Notes under the pieces: model-generated
Databases searched by the model: none
Seen by the model: only the letters and a program-made list of their open reading frames with translations
Told to the model about the DNA's origin: nothing
NCBI GenBank assembly: GCA_051867655.1
Contig: JBJDYV010000104.1
Coordinates: 124,001-188,000 of the forward strand
Length of the DNA: 64,000 nucleotides
Reading direction: 5' to 3'
Origin: JAJPXI01 sp051867655
Lineage (GTDB): Bacteria; Bacillota; Clostridia; Oscillospirales; Oscillospiraceae
Made by a program: the position numbers and the translations under genes
In this document: positions 32,934 through 41,841 of the stretch, piece by piece
Layout: each line of letters begins with the position of its first letter
Numbering within the stretch: position 1 is the stretch's first letter

Positions 32934-32957
32934 AAGGCAGCGGTTTCCCGCTGCCTT
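32934..32957. repeat. Hairpin before the flippase gene
   Basis: AAGGCAGCGG/CCGCTGCCTT, with only AAA after the stem, so termination is weak in the plus direction. Confidence 0.5.
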
Positions 32958-32973
32958 AAAGGGGGCGCATCAC

Positions 32974-34500
32974 TTGAAGCTCGACCGCTCATCCACCCTG
33001 TACGCCACGCTGCTGCTGACGGGCACGGGACTTTTTTCGCAGCTGCTGGGGTTTTTCTACCGCATCGCCCTGTCCCGCCTGATCGGGGCGGAGGTCATGG
33101 GGCTGTATCAGCTGATCATGCCGGTCTATTCCGTGTTCATGTCCATCGTGGCCGTGGGCCTGACCACGGCGGTGTCCACCCTGACGGCGGAGTACAACGC
33201 CCTGGGCCGTACCGCCGCCATCCGCCAGACCCTGCGCCGCTGCCTGCTGATCTTTTTCCTGCTGGTCCTCCCCCTGGGCGCGGCGGTCATCCTGTGCTCC
33301 GACGCCATTTCGGTCTACCTCCTGGGGGACGCCCGCACCCAGCTGGGGCTGATTCTGCTGGTCCCCTGCATCCTGCTGACCGGGGTGGAGAACCTGCACA
33401 AGCACTCCTTCTACGGCGCGGGCAATGTGCGCCCCCCCGCCTTCACCGAGCTGTGCGAGCAGATCATCCGGGCCGCCGCCGTGCTGGGTCTGCTGCTGGT
33501 CTTCCTGCCCCAGAACCCGGAGCGCACCGTGGGGCTGATCGTCACCGGCATGGTCATCTGCGAGGTCTTTTCCGCCGTGACCCTGGTGATCCTGTTCCGC
33601 AGGCAGATGGGCCCCCGGCTCAAGCCCGACGGCCCCCCGGTGTCCTGGGGGCGCATCGCCTCCATCGCCGTGCCCGTGGGCCTGACCTCCCTGCTGGGAA
33701 ACCTGATGGGCAGCGCCAACTCCGTGCTGATCCCCCAGCGGCTGGTGGTGGGCGGCATGGAGGTCTCCGAGGCCATGTCGGAATTCGGCGTGCTCTGCGG
33801 CATGACCGTCCCCCTGCTGAACATGCCCTCCGCCCTGATCGGGGCCATGTGCCTGATCATGGTGCCCAAGCTGGCCGAGAGCGCCGCCCTCCACGACCGC
33901 CGGGCCATCCAGCGGCGGCTGGACCGGGCGCTGCTGGCCACCTCCGTGCTGATCATGCCCGCCACCGCCCTGCTGGTGGTGGTGGGCCCCACCCTGGGCC
34001 GCCTGCTGTTCGGCGACCCCCGGGTGGGGGAGCACATGCTCCCCCTGGCGGTGGGGGTGCTGCTGTGCTGCTACCAGTCGGTGCTCTCCTGCGCCCTGAA
34101 CGGCGTGGGCCGCCAGAACGCCGCCGCCCGCAACTCCATCCTCTGCGGCGCGGTGCAGCTGCTGTTCACCTGGTTCACCGTGGGCATTCCCGGCGTGGGG
34201 CTGAAGGGCTACGTAGCCGGGTTTCTGGTCAGCTCGGTGCTGGGGCTGGGACTGAACCTGATCTCCACCATCCGCGCCACCGGCCTGCGCCTGCGCCCCT
34301 TCGAGTGGCTGGTCTCCCCCGCCCTGGCGTCCATCCTGATGGGCCTGTGCGTCAATCTGCTGTTCCGCTGGACGGGCGACCAGGGGGCCTCTCTGCCCTT
34401 TTCCCTCGTCCTCTGCGTGGTCTTCGGCGTGGTGGAGTACCTGGCCGCCCTCCAGGCCCAGGGGGTCAGGCTGCGGGAGCTGTTCCGGGTGGGGCGGTAG
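32974..34500 (+). CDS. SpoVB/MurJ-like lipid or polysaccharide flippase
   Basis: A 508-residue membrane protein with about fourteen segments of the MOP flippase superfamily (ATLLLTGTGLFSQLLGFFYR; LSRLIGAEVMGLYQLIMPVY). It resembles stage V sporulation protein B and moves lipid-linked precursors across the membrane. The start is TTG at 32974 behind GGGGGC. The MBOAT and SGNH genes downstream suggest work on a surface polymer. Its last codons (ELFRVGR) are repeated at 37.1 kb. Confidence 0.88.
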   Translation: MKLDRSSTLYATLLLTGTGLFSQLLGFFYRIALSRLIGAEVMGLYQLIMPVYSVFMSIVAVGLTTAVSTLTAEYNALGRTAAIRQTLRRCLLIFFLLVLPLGAAVILCSDAISVYLLGDARTQLGLILLVPCILLTGVENLHKHSFYGAGNVRPPAFTELCEQIIRAAAVLGLLLVFLPQNPERTVGLIVTGMVICEVFSAVTLVILFRRQMGPRLKPDGPPVSWGRIASIAVPVGLTSLLGNLMGSANSVLIPQRLVVGGMEVSEAMSEFGVLCGMTVPLLNMPSALIGAMCLIMVPKLAESAALHDRRAIQRRLDRALLATSVLIMPATALLVVVGPTLGRLLFGDPRVGEHMLPLAVGVLLCCYQSVLSCALNGVGRQNAAARNSILCGAVQLLFTWFTVGIPGVGLKGYVAGFLVSSVLGLGLNLISTIRATGLRLRPFEWLVSPALASILMGLCVNLLFRWTGDQGASLPFSLVLCVVFGVVEYLAALQAQGVRLRELFRVGR

Positions 34501-34518
34501 AGCGGCCTGTCTCCCTTC

Positions 34519-34547
34519 TTGCGCTTTCGGCGGAGAATCGGTATAAT
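34519..34547 (+). promoter_or_regulatory. Promoter of the MBOAT gene
   Basis: TTGCGC (34519-34524), 17-base spacer, TATAAT (34542-34547), 42 bases before the start. Confidence 0.55.
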
Positions 34548-34589
34548 ATAGTGCACGAAACCGAGCCCGCCCGACGGAGGAACATTCAG

Positions 34590-36038
34590 ATGCTCTTCAC
34601 CTCTCTGCAATTTGTCCTGTTTCTGGCAGTCACGCTGCTGCTGTTTTACCCGCTGCCCGCCCGTGGGCAGCGGGTGCTGCTGCTTGTTGCCAACTATGTA
34701 TTTTATATGTGGTGGGAGCCCGGCTTCGGCGCCCTGCTCCTGGCGGGCACCGTTGTGACCTATCTGGCCGCGCGGGCGGTCCAGTCCCGCCTGGGGGGCC
34801 TGCGGAAGCTCTGGCTGACGGCGGGCGTGGTCTATCTCCTGGGCCAGCTGGCCGTGTGGAAATACGCGGACTTCTTCCTGCGCGGCCTCTCCGCGCTCTT
34901 CGGCGCGGGGACAAGCCCCAGCCTCGGCCTGCTGCTGCCCATCGGCATCTCCTTCTACAGCTTCGCCGCCGCCGGTTACCTGTTCGACGTCTACCGGGGA
35001 AAGCGGGAGGCGGAGCGCAATTTCCTGGACTGCGCCCTGTTTCTGTCCTTCTTCCCGTCCATCCTGTCCGGCCCCATCCCCCGCGCCCGGGAGCTTCTGC
35101 CCCAGTTCAAGTACCGCCACACCCCCGACTTCCCCCGCATGCGGGAGGGGCTGCTGCGCTTCGTGTGGGGCGCGGCCAAAAAGCTGGTGGCGGCGGATTC
35201 CCTGCTCGTCATCGTCAACACGGCCTACGCCGCGCCGGAGAACTTTACCGGCGGGCAGCTGCTCTTTGCCGCGGCGGCCTATTCCCTGTACATCTACCTG
35301 GATTTCTCCGCCTACACGGACATGGCCGTCGGCACGGCGTGGATGCTCGGCTTCACGCTGCCGGAAAACTTCAACGCCCCCTACTGCGCCCGCACGGTCC
35401 AGGACTTCTGGCGGCGCTGGCACATCTCCCTGACCTCCTGGTTCCGGGAGTACCTGTTCTTCCCCCTGGGCGGCAGCAGGGTGTCCAAAGGGCGCACGTA
35501 CCTGAATGTCCTGATCGTGTTCGCCGTCAGCGGGCTCTGGCACGGCGCGGCCATGACCTTCGTGGTCTGGGGCGTGCTGAACGGCGTCTATCAGATCGCG
35601 GGGCAGATCACCGACTCCCCCCGCCGCGCCCTGCGCGGGCGGCTGCACATCCGGGAGGACGGCCCTCTGCACACCGCCGTGCAGGTCGCCGTTGTCTTCG
35701 CGCTGATGACCTCCGCCTGGATCTTCTTCCGGGCCGACAGCCTGGATCAGGCCGTGTTTATCATCAAACGCATCCTGCTCATCCTCCGGGACGGCTTCGG
35801 CGCGCAGCCGCTGACGCAGCTGGGGCTCTCCCTGCGGGGGCTTGTGCTGCTGCCCCTGTTCCTGGCCCCCTTCGTCCTGGAGGACATCCAAAAGGCCCGG
35901 GGGCGCGCCGCGCCCCGGATCGCCGGCCGGCCCTGGGGGTACTGCCTGCTCCTGCTGGTCCTCCTGCTGGCCATCGCGGTCTTCGGCTGCTACGGCGCGG
36001 CCTTCGATCAAAATGAATTCGTCTATTTCCGGTTCTGA
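34590..36038 (+). CDS. MBOAT family O-acyltransferase (AlgI/DltB-like)
   Basis: A 482-residue polytopic acyltransferase with the AlgI-type blocks YVFYMWWEPGF, LLPIGISFYSFAAAGYLFDV, FNAPYCARTVQDFWRRWHIS and SGLWHGAAMTFVVWG, the last containing the probable active-site histidine. ATG is at 34590 behind GGAGG. It should transfer acetyl or similar groups to a polymer outside, together with the following SGNH protein. Confidence 0.93.
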   Translation: MLFTSLQFVLFLAVTLLLFYPLPARGQRVLLLVANYVFYMWWEPGFGALLLAGTVVTYLAARAVQSRLGGLRKLWLTAGVVYLLGQLAVWKYADFFLRGLSALFGAGTSPSLGLLLPIGISFYSFAAAGYLFDVYRGKREAERNFLDCALFLSFFPSILSGPIPRARELLPQFKYRHTPDFPRMREGLLRFVWGAAKKLVAADSLLVIVNTAYAAPENFTGGQLLFAAAAYSLYIYLDFSAYTDMAVGTAWMLGFTLPENFNAPYCARTVQDFWRRWHISLTSWFREYLFFPLGGSRVSKGRTYLNVLIVFAVSGLWHGAAMTFVVWGVLNGVYQIAGQITDSPRRALRGRLHIREDGPLHTAVQVAVVFALMTSAWIFFRADSLDQAVFIIKRILLILRDGFGAQPLTQLGLSLRGLVLLPLFLAPFVLEDIQKARGRAAPRIAGRPWGYCLLLLVLLLAIAVFGCYGAAFDQNEFVYFRF

Positions 36039-36051
36039 GGGGGTGAGCGCC

Positions 36052-37053
36052 GTGAAAAAAAGAAGATGGGTCCTGGCCGCCGTCCTGTCGCTGGCGCTCT
36101 TCGCCGTCCTGTCCTACGCGGCGGCCTGGCTGCTCATCCCGCCGCGCCAGAGCTTCGGCGGCACCTGGGAGAACTACCGCCAGGAGGAGAAGGACAGCAT
36201 CGACGTGCTGTTTTTCGGCAGCTCCCTGGTGTACTGCAACGTGGTCCCCGGCGTCATCTGGGAGGAAAGCGGCATCACCACGTACCTGATGGCGGGCCCG
36301 GAGCAGACCATGCCCATCACCTACAGCTACATCAAGGAGGCCTGCCGGACCCAGAGCCCCAAGGTCATCGCCGTGGAGATCACCGGGATGTTCTATCCCC
36401 GCTACTGCAATTTCACCAAAGCGAACATCTCATATATGCCCTGGTCGGTCAACCGGCTGGAGGCCACCTTCCGCGCCGCGGAGCCCGAGCTGCACACCGG
36501 TCTGCTGTTCCCCCTTCTGGACTACCACAGCCGCTGGAGCGAGGTGACGGCGGGAGAGCTGGCCGCCCACCTGCACCCCGGTACGGACATTTTCGCGGGC
36601 TACACCTTTCTGGACGACATCGCCCCCCAGGGGGAGGCGGTCTACCGGGACTACACCGCCGGGGACGAGAACTACGCGCGCAATCTGGAGTACCTGCAGC
36701 GCATCGCGGACTTCTGCGGGGAGAACGGGGCGCAGCTTCTGCTCTTCCTGACGCCCACCAAGGGAAGAATTCCCCCGGAGGCGCTCGCGCAGCTGAAGGA
36801 GGACGTATCCGCCCTCCCCGGCGCCGTGTTCATGGACTTTAACGAATGCTGGGACGAGCTGGGCATCGACGACAGCACGGACTGGCATGATTTTCTCCAC
36901 TTCAACTGCCGCGGCGCGGACAAATTCTCGCGGTATCTGGCCGGATACCTGGCCGAAGAATGGGCGCTGCCCCCCACCGGGGGCGCGGACGAGAGCCTGT
37001 GGCAGGCGCGGGCGGCGGAATTTGCCGCCCGGCTGGAGGCGGCCGCCGGGTGA
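36052..37053 (+). CDS. SGNH/DltD-like extracytoplasmic acyl-transfer partner
   Basis: A 333-residue protein anchored by one N-terminal membrane segment (VLAAVLSLALFAVLSYAAAW). Readable SGNH blocks are VLFFGSSLVYCNV (Ser) and DWHDFLHFN near the C-terminus (Asp/His). Start GTG at 36052 lies behind GAGGGGGTGAGC, 13 bases after the MBOAT stop. Such proteins work with MBOAT acyltransferases as in dlt and alg systems. Confidence 0.82.
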   Translation: MKKRRWVLAAVLSLALFAVLSYAAAWLLIPPRQSFGGTWENYRQEEKDSIDVLFFGSSLVYCNVVPGVIWEESGITTYLMAGPEQTMPITYSYIKEACRTQSPKVIAVEITGMFYPRYCNFTKANISYMPWSVNRLEATFRAAEPELHTGLLFPLLDYHSRWSEVTAGELAAHLHPGTDIFAGYTFLDDIAPQGEAVYRDYTAGDENYARNLEYLQRIADFCGENGAQLLLFLTPTKGRIPPEALAQLKEDVSALPGAVFMDFNECWDELGIDDSTDWHDFLHFNCRGADKFSRYLAGYLAEEWALPPTGGADESLWQARAAEFAARLEAAAG

Positions 37054-37080
37054 TCCGGCGGCAAACCGCCGGGAACAGTG

Positions 37081-37122
37081 GGTCAAGCTGTGCGAGCTGT
37101 TCCGGGTGGGGCGGTAGAGCGG
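37081..37122 (+). pseudogene. Duplicate of the flippase gene 3' end
   Basis: This 42-base stretch matches 34464-34505, the last codons and stop of the flippase gene, with three mismatches. It reads VKLCELFRVGR and a stop. No upstream part of a second gene is present. Confidence 0.75.
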
Positions 37123-37198
37123 GCGGATCATATCCGCCCCTGCATGCATGCCAAAACCTTGCCGCAAATCATGCAGGGGCGGCAATCTGCCGCCCGCT
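37118..37198. repeat. REPIN-like pair of inverted REP palindromes
   Basis: Left unit 37118-37146 and right unit 37170-37198 are 29-base inverted copies. Each is itself a palindrome (GGGCGGATCATATCCGCCC and GGGCGGCAATCTGCCGCCC), and the CCTGCATG/CATGCAGG tails face inward. Confidence 0.8.
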
Positions 37199-37199
37199 G

Positions 37200-37227
37200 A
37201 AAAAGCCGGCCTTGCGGCCGGCTTTTT
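37200..37227. terminator. Terminator between the SGNH and pyridoxal-kinase genes
   Basis: AAAAAGCCGGCC/GGCCGGCTTTTT, usable in both directions. Confidence 0.8.
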
Positions 37228-37228
37228 C

Positions 37229-38065
37229 TCACATCAATTCGTTCAGCAGTCCCTCGAACCGGACGCCCTCCACCTCGCTGCCGCCCTGGGCGGCGGTGTC
37301 GGCGGCGCAGCGGCGGACAAAATCCGCCGCCCGCTGGGCCGCGGCGTGCAGGCTCTCGCCCCGCAGCACGCCCCCCAGCAGGACACTGGCGAACAGGTCG
37401 CCCGTGCCCGACCAGTTCCCCGGCTCCTGCCTGGCCGCCGGGAAGGACACCTCCCCCGTCTCCCGGTCGAAGCAGCCCGCGCCGATCTGCCCCTCCCGCG
37501 GGTGCACGCCGGTCAGCACCACCGAACGCCTCCCGCCCAGGGACAGCCGCTCCAGCCAGGCGCGGGCCTTGTCCGCCCCCGGCGCGGGGTCGTACTCCTC
37601 CCCCAGCAAAATCGCCGCCTCGGTCAGGTTGGGGGTGATCACGTCGGCGTGCTCCGCCAGCTCCCCCATGCGGCGGCACAGGTCGGGGGTGTAGGTGCGG
37701 TAGGGCTTCCCCCAGTCGCCCATGACCGGGTCCACCACCACCAGGGTGCGCTCCCCGCGGAATTCCCGGATGAATTCCCCCAGCAGGCCGATCTGGGCCT
37801 CGCTGCCCAGAAAGCCGCTGTAGATGGCGTCAAATTCCACGCCCAGCTCCGCCCAGTGGCGGGTGGTGCGCACCATCTGGTCGGTCAGGTCCAGGAACAC
37901 CGCCCGGTCGGACTTGGGAAAGGCGGTGTGGGCGGACAGGTACGCGGTGGGCAGCGGGCAGCACTCGGCGCCCATGGCCGCCAGCACCGGCAGCACCACG
38001 GTCAGAGAACAGCGGCCGAAACCGGACAGGTCGTGGACGGCCGCCACACGGGGCGTGTGGTTCAT
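37229..38065 (-). CDS. Pyridoxamine/pyridoxal kinase-like protein
   Basis: A 278-residue ribokinase-fold kinase. Blocks are AVHDLSGFGRCSLTVVLPVL, VDPVMGDWGKPYRTYTPDLC, VITPNLTEAAILLG and SGTGDLFASVLLGG, the last with the catalytic Asp. It phosphorylates vitamin B6 vitamers for PLP salvage. ATG at 38065 follows AAGGAAG; GTG at 38074 is less likely. Confidence 0.9.
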   Translation of the reverse strand: MNHTPRVAAVHDLSGFGRCSLTVVLPVLAAMGAECCPLPTAYLSAHTAFPKSDRAVFLDLTDQMVRTTRHWAELGVEFDAIYSGFLGSEAQIGLLGEFIREFRGERTLVVVDPVMGDWGKPYRTYTPDLCRRMGELAEHADVITPNLTEAAILLGEEYDPAPGADKARAWLERLSLGGRRSVVLTGVHPREGQIGAGCFDRETGEVSFPAARQEPGNWSGTGDLFASVLLGGVLRGESLHAAAQRAADFVRRCAADTAAQGGSEVEGVRFEGLLNELM

Positions 38066-38145
38066 GGGGATCACTTCCTTTGACTTCTATTCTTATATTA
38101 TAATAGTCCTGCGTTGACTTTTCCACCCTGAAATGATAAAATAAA

Positions 38146-38574
38146 AATTCAGAATGCTGAATGCAGAATGCAGAATGAGGGTTTTATGGGGGACAATGCG
38201 GCTGTCGATAAGAGCTTTGATTTTGCAGTCAGGATCGTAAATCTATATAAATTCCTGACGCAGGAGAAAAAGGAATATGTCCTTTCCAAGCAGCTGCTTC
38301 GCAGCGGGACCAGCATCGGCGCAAACATTTCCGAAGCGCAAAAAGGGCAAAGCAGGGCCGATTTCGCTGCGAAAATGAGCATTGCGCTGAAAGAAGCAAA
38401 CGAGACACAGTATTGGCTTCGGCTGCTTGAAAAAACAGATTATCTGAATGAAGCCCAGTTCAACAGCCTCAACCAGGACGTCAACGAACTGCTCGGCCTC
38501 TTAACAGCAATTTGCAAAACCGCATCTGCAAGCAAATAATTCTGCATGGTGCATTTTACATTCTGCATTTTTAC
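38146..38574 (+). mobile_element. Four-helix-bundle element with inverted flanks
   Basis: The gene at 38186 is enclosed by related, inverted AATGC-rich flanks: repeated GAATGCAGAATGCAGAATG on the left (38155-38174) and CATTCTGCATTTTT on the right. This pattern is like intervening-sequence-type units. It ends two bases before tRNA-Leu. Confidence 0.55.
38186..38539 (+). CDS. Four-helix bundle protein (S23/IVS family)
   Basis: A 117-residue all-helical protein with the family block LRSGTSIGANISEAQKGQSR and AAKMSIALKEANETQYWLRL. Relatives occur in intervening sequences of 23S rRNA genes and as free-standing ORFs. ATG 38186 follows GAGGG; ATG 38168 lies within the flank repeat. Function is unknown. 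Confidence 0.88.
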   Translation: MGDNAAVDKSFDFAVRIVNLYKFLTQEKKEYVLSKQLLRSGTSIGANISEAQKGQSRADFAAKMSIALKEANETQYWLRLLEKTDYLNEAQFNSLNQDVNELLGLLTAICKTASASK

Positions 38575-38576
38575 GC

Positions 38577-38659
38577 GCGGGATTGATGGAATTGGCAGAC
38601 ATGCAAGATTTAGGTTCTTGTGCGCAAGCGTAAGGGTTCAAGTCCCTTATCCCGCACCA
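38577..38659 (+). tRNA. tRNA-Leu (UAG)
   Basis: Acceptor GCGGGAT/ATCCCGC, anticodon loop TTTAGGT with TAG, long variable arm, T-arm GGGTTCAAGTCCC, encoded CCA. Confidence 0.95.
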
Positions 38660-38662
38660 AAC

Positions 38663-38693
38663 AAAAGCGGCTTGTTTCGGCAAGTCGCTTTTT
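38663..38693 (+). terminator. Terminator of tRNA-Leu(UAG)
   Basis: AAAAGCGGCTTG pairs with CAAGTCGCTTTTT. Confidence 0.75.
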
Positions 38694-38737
38694 CTTGGGT
38701 CCCGCGAAAAAAATAAAAAAATAAACCTATAAACCTA

Positions 38738-38766
38738 TTGACAAAATAGGGAATAAGCGGTATCAT
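38738..38766 (+). promoter_or_regulatory. Promoter of the amino acid ABC operon
   Basis: TTGACA (38738-38743), 17-base spacer, TATCAT (38761-38766). It shows that the in-frame ATG at 38767 lies before the transcript and is not the start. Confidence 0.75.
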
Positions 38767-38844
38767 ATGCATCAGTCTGAAGCAGGACACTCGATTTCTG
38801 CCGCTGATCCCGCTTATGCAGCGCTGAAAGGAGTGGAAGCGGCG

Positions 38845-39504
38845 ATGAATTGGGACGTGATCGTCCAATATCTTCCCCTGTACCGGGAGGCCGCCTGGCT
38901 GACCGTGAAGCTGGGCGTAGCCGGGATCGTGCTGGCCATTGTGGTCGGCCTGGTCTGCGCGGTCATTCAGTATTACAAGGTGCCGGTCCTCCGGCAGGTG
39001 GTGGCCGTCTACATCGAGCTCAGCCGGAACACCCCCCTGCTGGTGCAGCTGTTCTTCATCTACTACGGCCTGCCCAAGATCGGGCTGCAGATCGACGCCG
39101 CCGCCTGCGGCATCATCGGTCTGGCCTTCCTGGGCGGCAGCTACATGGCCGAGGCCTTCCGCAGCGGCCTGGAGGCCGTGGAGTCCATCCAGAGCGAAAG
39201 CGCCCTGAGCCTGGGCATGAGCCGCGCGCAGGCCATGCGCTACGTCATCCTGCCCCAGGCCTTTTCCACCAGCGTCCCCGCCTTTGTGGCCAACGTCATC
39301 TTCCTGATGAAGGAGACCAGCGTGTTCAGCGCCATCAGCCTGATGGACCTGATGTTCACCGCCAAGGACCTGATCGGCCTGTACTACAAGACCACCGAGT
39401 GCCTGTTCCTGCTGGTGGTGTTCTACCTGCTGATCCTGCTGCCCATCTCCCTGCTGGGCAGTCTGCTGGAAAGGAGGGTGCGCTATGCCGGATTTGGGTC
39501 TTGA
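38845..39504 (+). CDS. Amino acid ABC transporter permease 1
   Basis: A 219-residue HisMQ-type permease with an ELSRNTPLLVQLFFIYYGLP block and the EAA loop (ESALSLGMSRAQAMRYVILP). ATG 38845 lies behind AAAGGAG and after the promoter. It overlaps the second permease by 20 bases. It forms the membrane channel of a polar amino acid or cystine importer. Confidence 0.9.
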   Translation: MNWDVIVQYLPLYREAAWLTVKLGVAGIVLAIVVGLVCAVIQYYKVPVLRQVVAVYIELSRNTPLLVQLFFIYYGLPKIGLQIDAAACGIIGLAFLGGSYMAEAFRSGLEAVESIQSESALSLGMSRAQAMRYVILPQAFSTSVPAFVANVIFLMKETSVFSAISLMDLMFTAKDLIGLYYKTTECLFLLVVFYLLILLPISLLGSLLERRVRYAGFGS

Positions 39505-40159
39505 GGTCCTGCTGAAGGGCCAGAACATGGCCCGGCTGCTGGGCGGCCTGTGGGTGGCCCTGCGCATCAGCCTGATCTCCGTGGTCATCAGCATCCCCCT
39601 GGGCATCCTCCTGGGCGCGGCCATGGCCGGCAAAAACCGGGTGGTGAAAGCCCTTCTGCGGGTCTACCTGGAGTTCATCCGCATCATGCCCCAGATGGTG
39701 CTGCTGTTTCTGGTCTTCTTCGGCACCACCCGGGTGTTCGGCTGGGACCTGTCGGGCGAGGCGGCGTCCATCATCGTCTTTACCCTGTGGGGCACGGCGG
39801 AGATGAGCGACCTGGTGCGCAGCGCGCTGATCAGCATTCCCAAGCACCAGTACGAGAGCAGCGCGGCCCTGGCGCTGAGCAAGAGCCAGACCTATCTGTA
39901 CATCATCATCCCCCAGACCGTGCGGCGGCTGATCCCCCTGTCCATCAACCTGATCACCCGCATGATCAAGACCACCAGCCTGATCCTGATGATCGGCGTG
40001 GTGGAAGTCCTGAAGGTGGCCCAGCAGATCATCGAGGCCAACCGCATGACCAGCCCCAACGCGGCCTTCGGGATCTATCTGACCGTCTTTTTGCTGTACT
40101 TCATCGCCTGCTGGCCCATCAGCATGCTGGCGAAATATCTGGAACGGAGGTGGAAGTGA
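39485..40159 (+). CDS. Amino acid ABC transporter permease 2
   Basis: A 224-residue HisMQ-type permease with YLEFIRIMPQMVLLFLVFFG and the EAA loop (ESSAALALSKSQTYLYIIIP). GGAGGGTGCGCT precedes ATG. It probably forms a heterodimer with the first permease. The ATPase gene starts two bases after its stop region. Confidence 0.9.
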   Translation: MPDLGLEVLLKGQNMARLLGGLWVALRISLISVVISIPLGILLGAAMAGKNRVVKALLRVYLEFIRIMPQMVLLFLVFFGTTRVFGWDLSGEAASIIVFTLWGTAEMSDLVRSALISIPKHQYESSAALALSKSQTYLYIIIPQTVRRLIPLSINLITRMIKTTSLILMIGVVEVLKVAQQIIEANRMTSPNAAFGIYLTVFLLYFIACWPISMLAKYLERRWK

Positions 40160-40160
40160 A

Positions 40161-40943
40161 ATGGCGGAGCCTTTACTGCAAATTGAGCACCTGACCAAGC
40201 GCTATGATGAAAACCTGATTTTGGACGACGTCAGCTTCACCGTCCACCGGGGCGAGGTCATTGTGGTGGTCGGCCCCAGCGGCTGCGGCAAGAGCACGCT
40301 GCTGCGATGTATCAACGCTCTGGAACCCATCCAGGGCGGGACCATCAAGCTGGAAGACGAACTGGTGGACCCCAGGAGCAAGACGCTGACCGGCCTGCGC
40401 CAGAAGATCGGCATGGTGTTCCAGAGCTACGAGCTGTTCCCCCACCTGTCGGTGCTGGACAACATTCTGCTGGCCCCCATGAAGGTGCAGAAGCGCAAAA
40501 AGCAGGAGGTGGCCGCCGAGGCCCGGGAGCTTCTGAAGCGCGTGGGTCTGGAGGAAAAGGCCGACAGCTACCCCCGGCAGCTGTCCGGCGGGCAGAAGCA
40601 GCGGGTGGCCATCGTGCGCGCCCTGTGCATGCACCCGGAGATTCTGCTGTTCGACGAGGTGACGGCGGCCCTGGACCCGGAGATGGTCCGGGAGGTGCTG
40701 GACGTCATGCTGGATCTGGCCGCCCAGGGGCGGACCATGATCATCGTCACCCACGAGATGCAGTTTGCCCGGGCGGTGGCCGACCGCATCCTCTTCATCG
40801 ACGGCGGAAAAATCGTCGAGGACTGCGACCCGGATACCTTCTTCGAAGCTCCGAAGTCCGAACGGGCCAAACAGTTTTTGAATATATTTGAATTTGACGC
40901 GATCAAACCCCGCGGCGGCGAAACGCCGCCCGAAAGCAAGTAA
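40161..40943 (+). CDS. Amino acid ABC transporter ATPase
   Basis: A 260-residue ATPase with Walker A GPSGCGKS, signature LSGGQKQRV, Walker B EILLFDEVTAALDPEM and switch His in IVTHEMQFAR. The pattern fits GlnQ/HisP-like polar amino acid transporters. The C-terminus is extended by a short charged tail. Confidence 0.93.
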   Translation: MAEPLLQIEHLTKRYDENLILDDVSFTVHRGEVIVVVGPSGCGKSTLLRCINALEPIQGGTIKLEDELVDPRSKTLTGLRQKIGMVFQSYELFPHLSVLDNILLAPMKVQKRKKQEVAAEARELLKRVGLEEKADSYPRQLSGGQKQRVAIVRALCMHPEILLFDEVTAALDPEMVREVLDVMLDLAAQGRTMIIVTHEMQFARAVADRILFIDGGKIVEDCDPDTFFEAPKSERAKQFLNIFEFDAIKPRGGETPPESK

Positions 40944-40959
40944 AAGGAGCGCAACAACC

Positions 40960-41802
40960 ATGAAAAACCTGAAAAAGATTCTCGCACTGACCCTGACCCT
41001 GGCCCTTGCCGTCCTGACTCTGGCCGCCTGCGGCAAGTCCGACAAGGCCGTCTACCGCACCCTGGACGAGATCAAGAAGAGCGGCACCGTCAACATCGGC
41101 GTCTTCTCCGACAAGAACCCCTTCGGCTACGTGGATGAGAACGGCGAGTACCAGGGCTACGACATCTACTTCGCCCGCCGCATCGGCGAAGACCTGGGCG
41201 TGGAGGTCAACTTCGTCTCCACCGAGGCCGCCAACCGTCTGGAATACCTGAAGACCGGCAAGGTGGACATCGTTCTGGCCAACTTCACCGTGACCGCGCA
41301 GCGCGCGGAGGAGGTGGATTTCGCCCTGCCGTACATGAACGTGGCTCTGGGCGTGGTCTCCCCCGACAGCCGGGTGATCACCAGCCTGGATGAGCTGGGC
41401 CCCGACGACCAGGTCATCGTCATCTCCGGCACCACCGCCGAGACCTATCTGATCGAGAACTACCCCAACATCAAGCTGCAGAAGTTTGACACCTACGCCA
41501 CCGCCAAGAACGCCCTGGAGAACGGCACCGGCGTGGCCTGGGCCAACGACAACACCGAGGTCATCGCCTTCGCCCTGCAGAACGAGGGCTACACCGTGGG
41601 CATCCCCTCCCTGGGCAGCCAGGACACCATCGCCCCCGCCGTCTCCAAGGGCAACAGCACCCTGCTGGACTGGATCAACGACGAGATCAAGGCCCTGGGC
41701 CAGGAGCAGTTCTTCCACGCCGACTATGAGGCCACCCTGGTGGACACCTACGGTCTGGACTACGAAGAGGAGCTGGTCGTCGAGGGCGGCGTTGTGGGCT
41801 GA
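40960..41802 (+). CDS. Cysteine/amino acid-binding lipoprotein (CjaA-like)
   Basis: A 280-residue lipoprotein with lipobox LAAC (signal peptide of about 22 residues) and the type 3 binding fold. Blocks are GTVNIGVFSDKNPFGYVDEN, EAANRLEYLKTGKVDIVLAN and FALPYMNVALGVV. These resemble the cysteine-binding CjaA/TcyA group more than glutamine or histidine binders. Substrate assignment is inference. Confidence 0.87.
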   Translation: MKNLKKILALTLTLALAVLTLAACGKSDKAVYRTLDEIKKSGTVNIGVFSDKNPFGYVDENGEYQGYDIYFARRIGEDLGVEVNFVSTEAANRLEYLKTGKVDIVLANFTVTAQRAEEVDFALPYMNVALGVVSPDSRVITSLDELGPDDQVIVISGTTAETYLIENYPNIKLQKFDTYATAKNALENGTGVAWANDNTEVIAFALQNEGYTVGIPSLGSQDTIAPAVSKGNSTLLDWINDEIKALGQEQFFHADYEATLVDTYGLDYEEELVVEGGVVG

Positions 41803-41841
41803 GCCTGTCGAAAAAGGGCCTGCGGCAAACCGATTTGACAC

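Noticed and set aside
32880..34500. Frame running from 32880 through the flippase gene in another phase into the MBOAT gene
   Set aside because: Pro/Arg/Gly-rich shadow; the MBOAT protein begins at 34590 with its own ribosome site and promoter.
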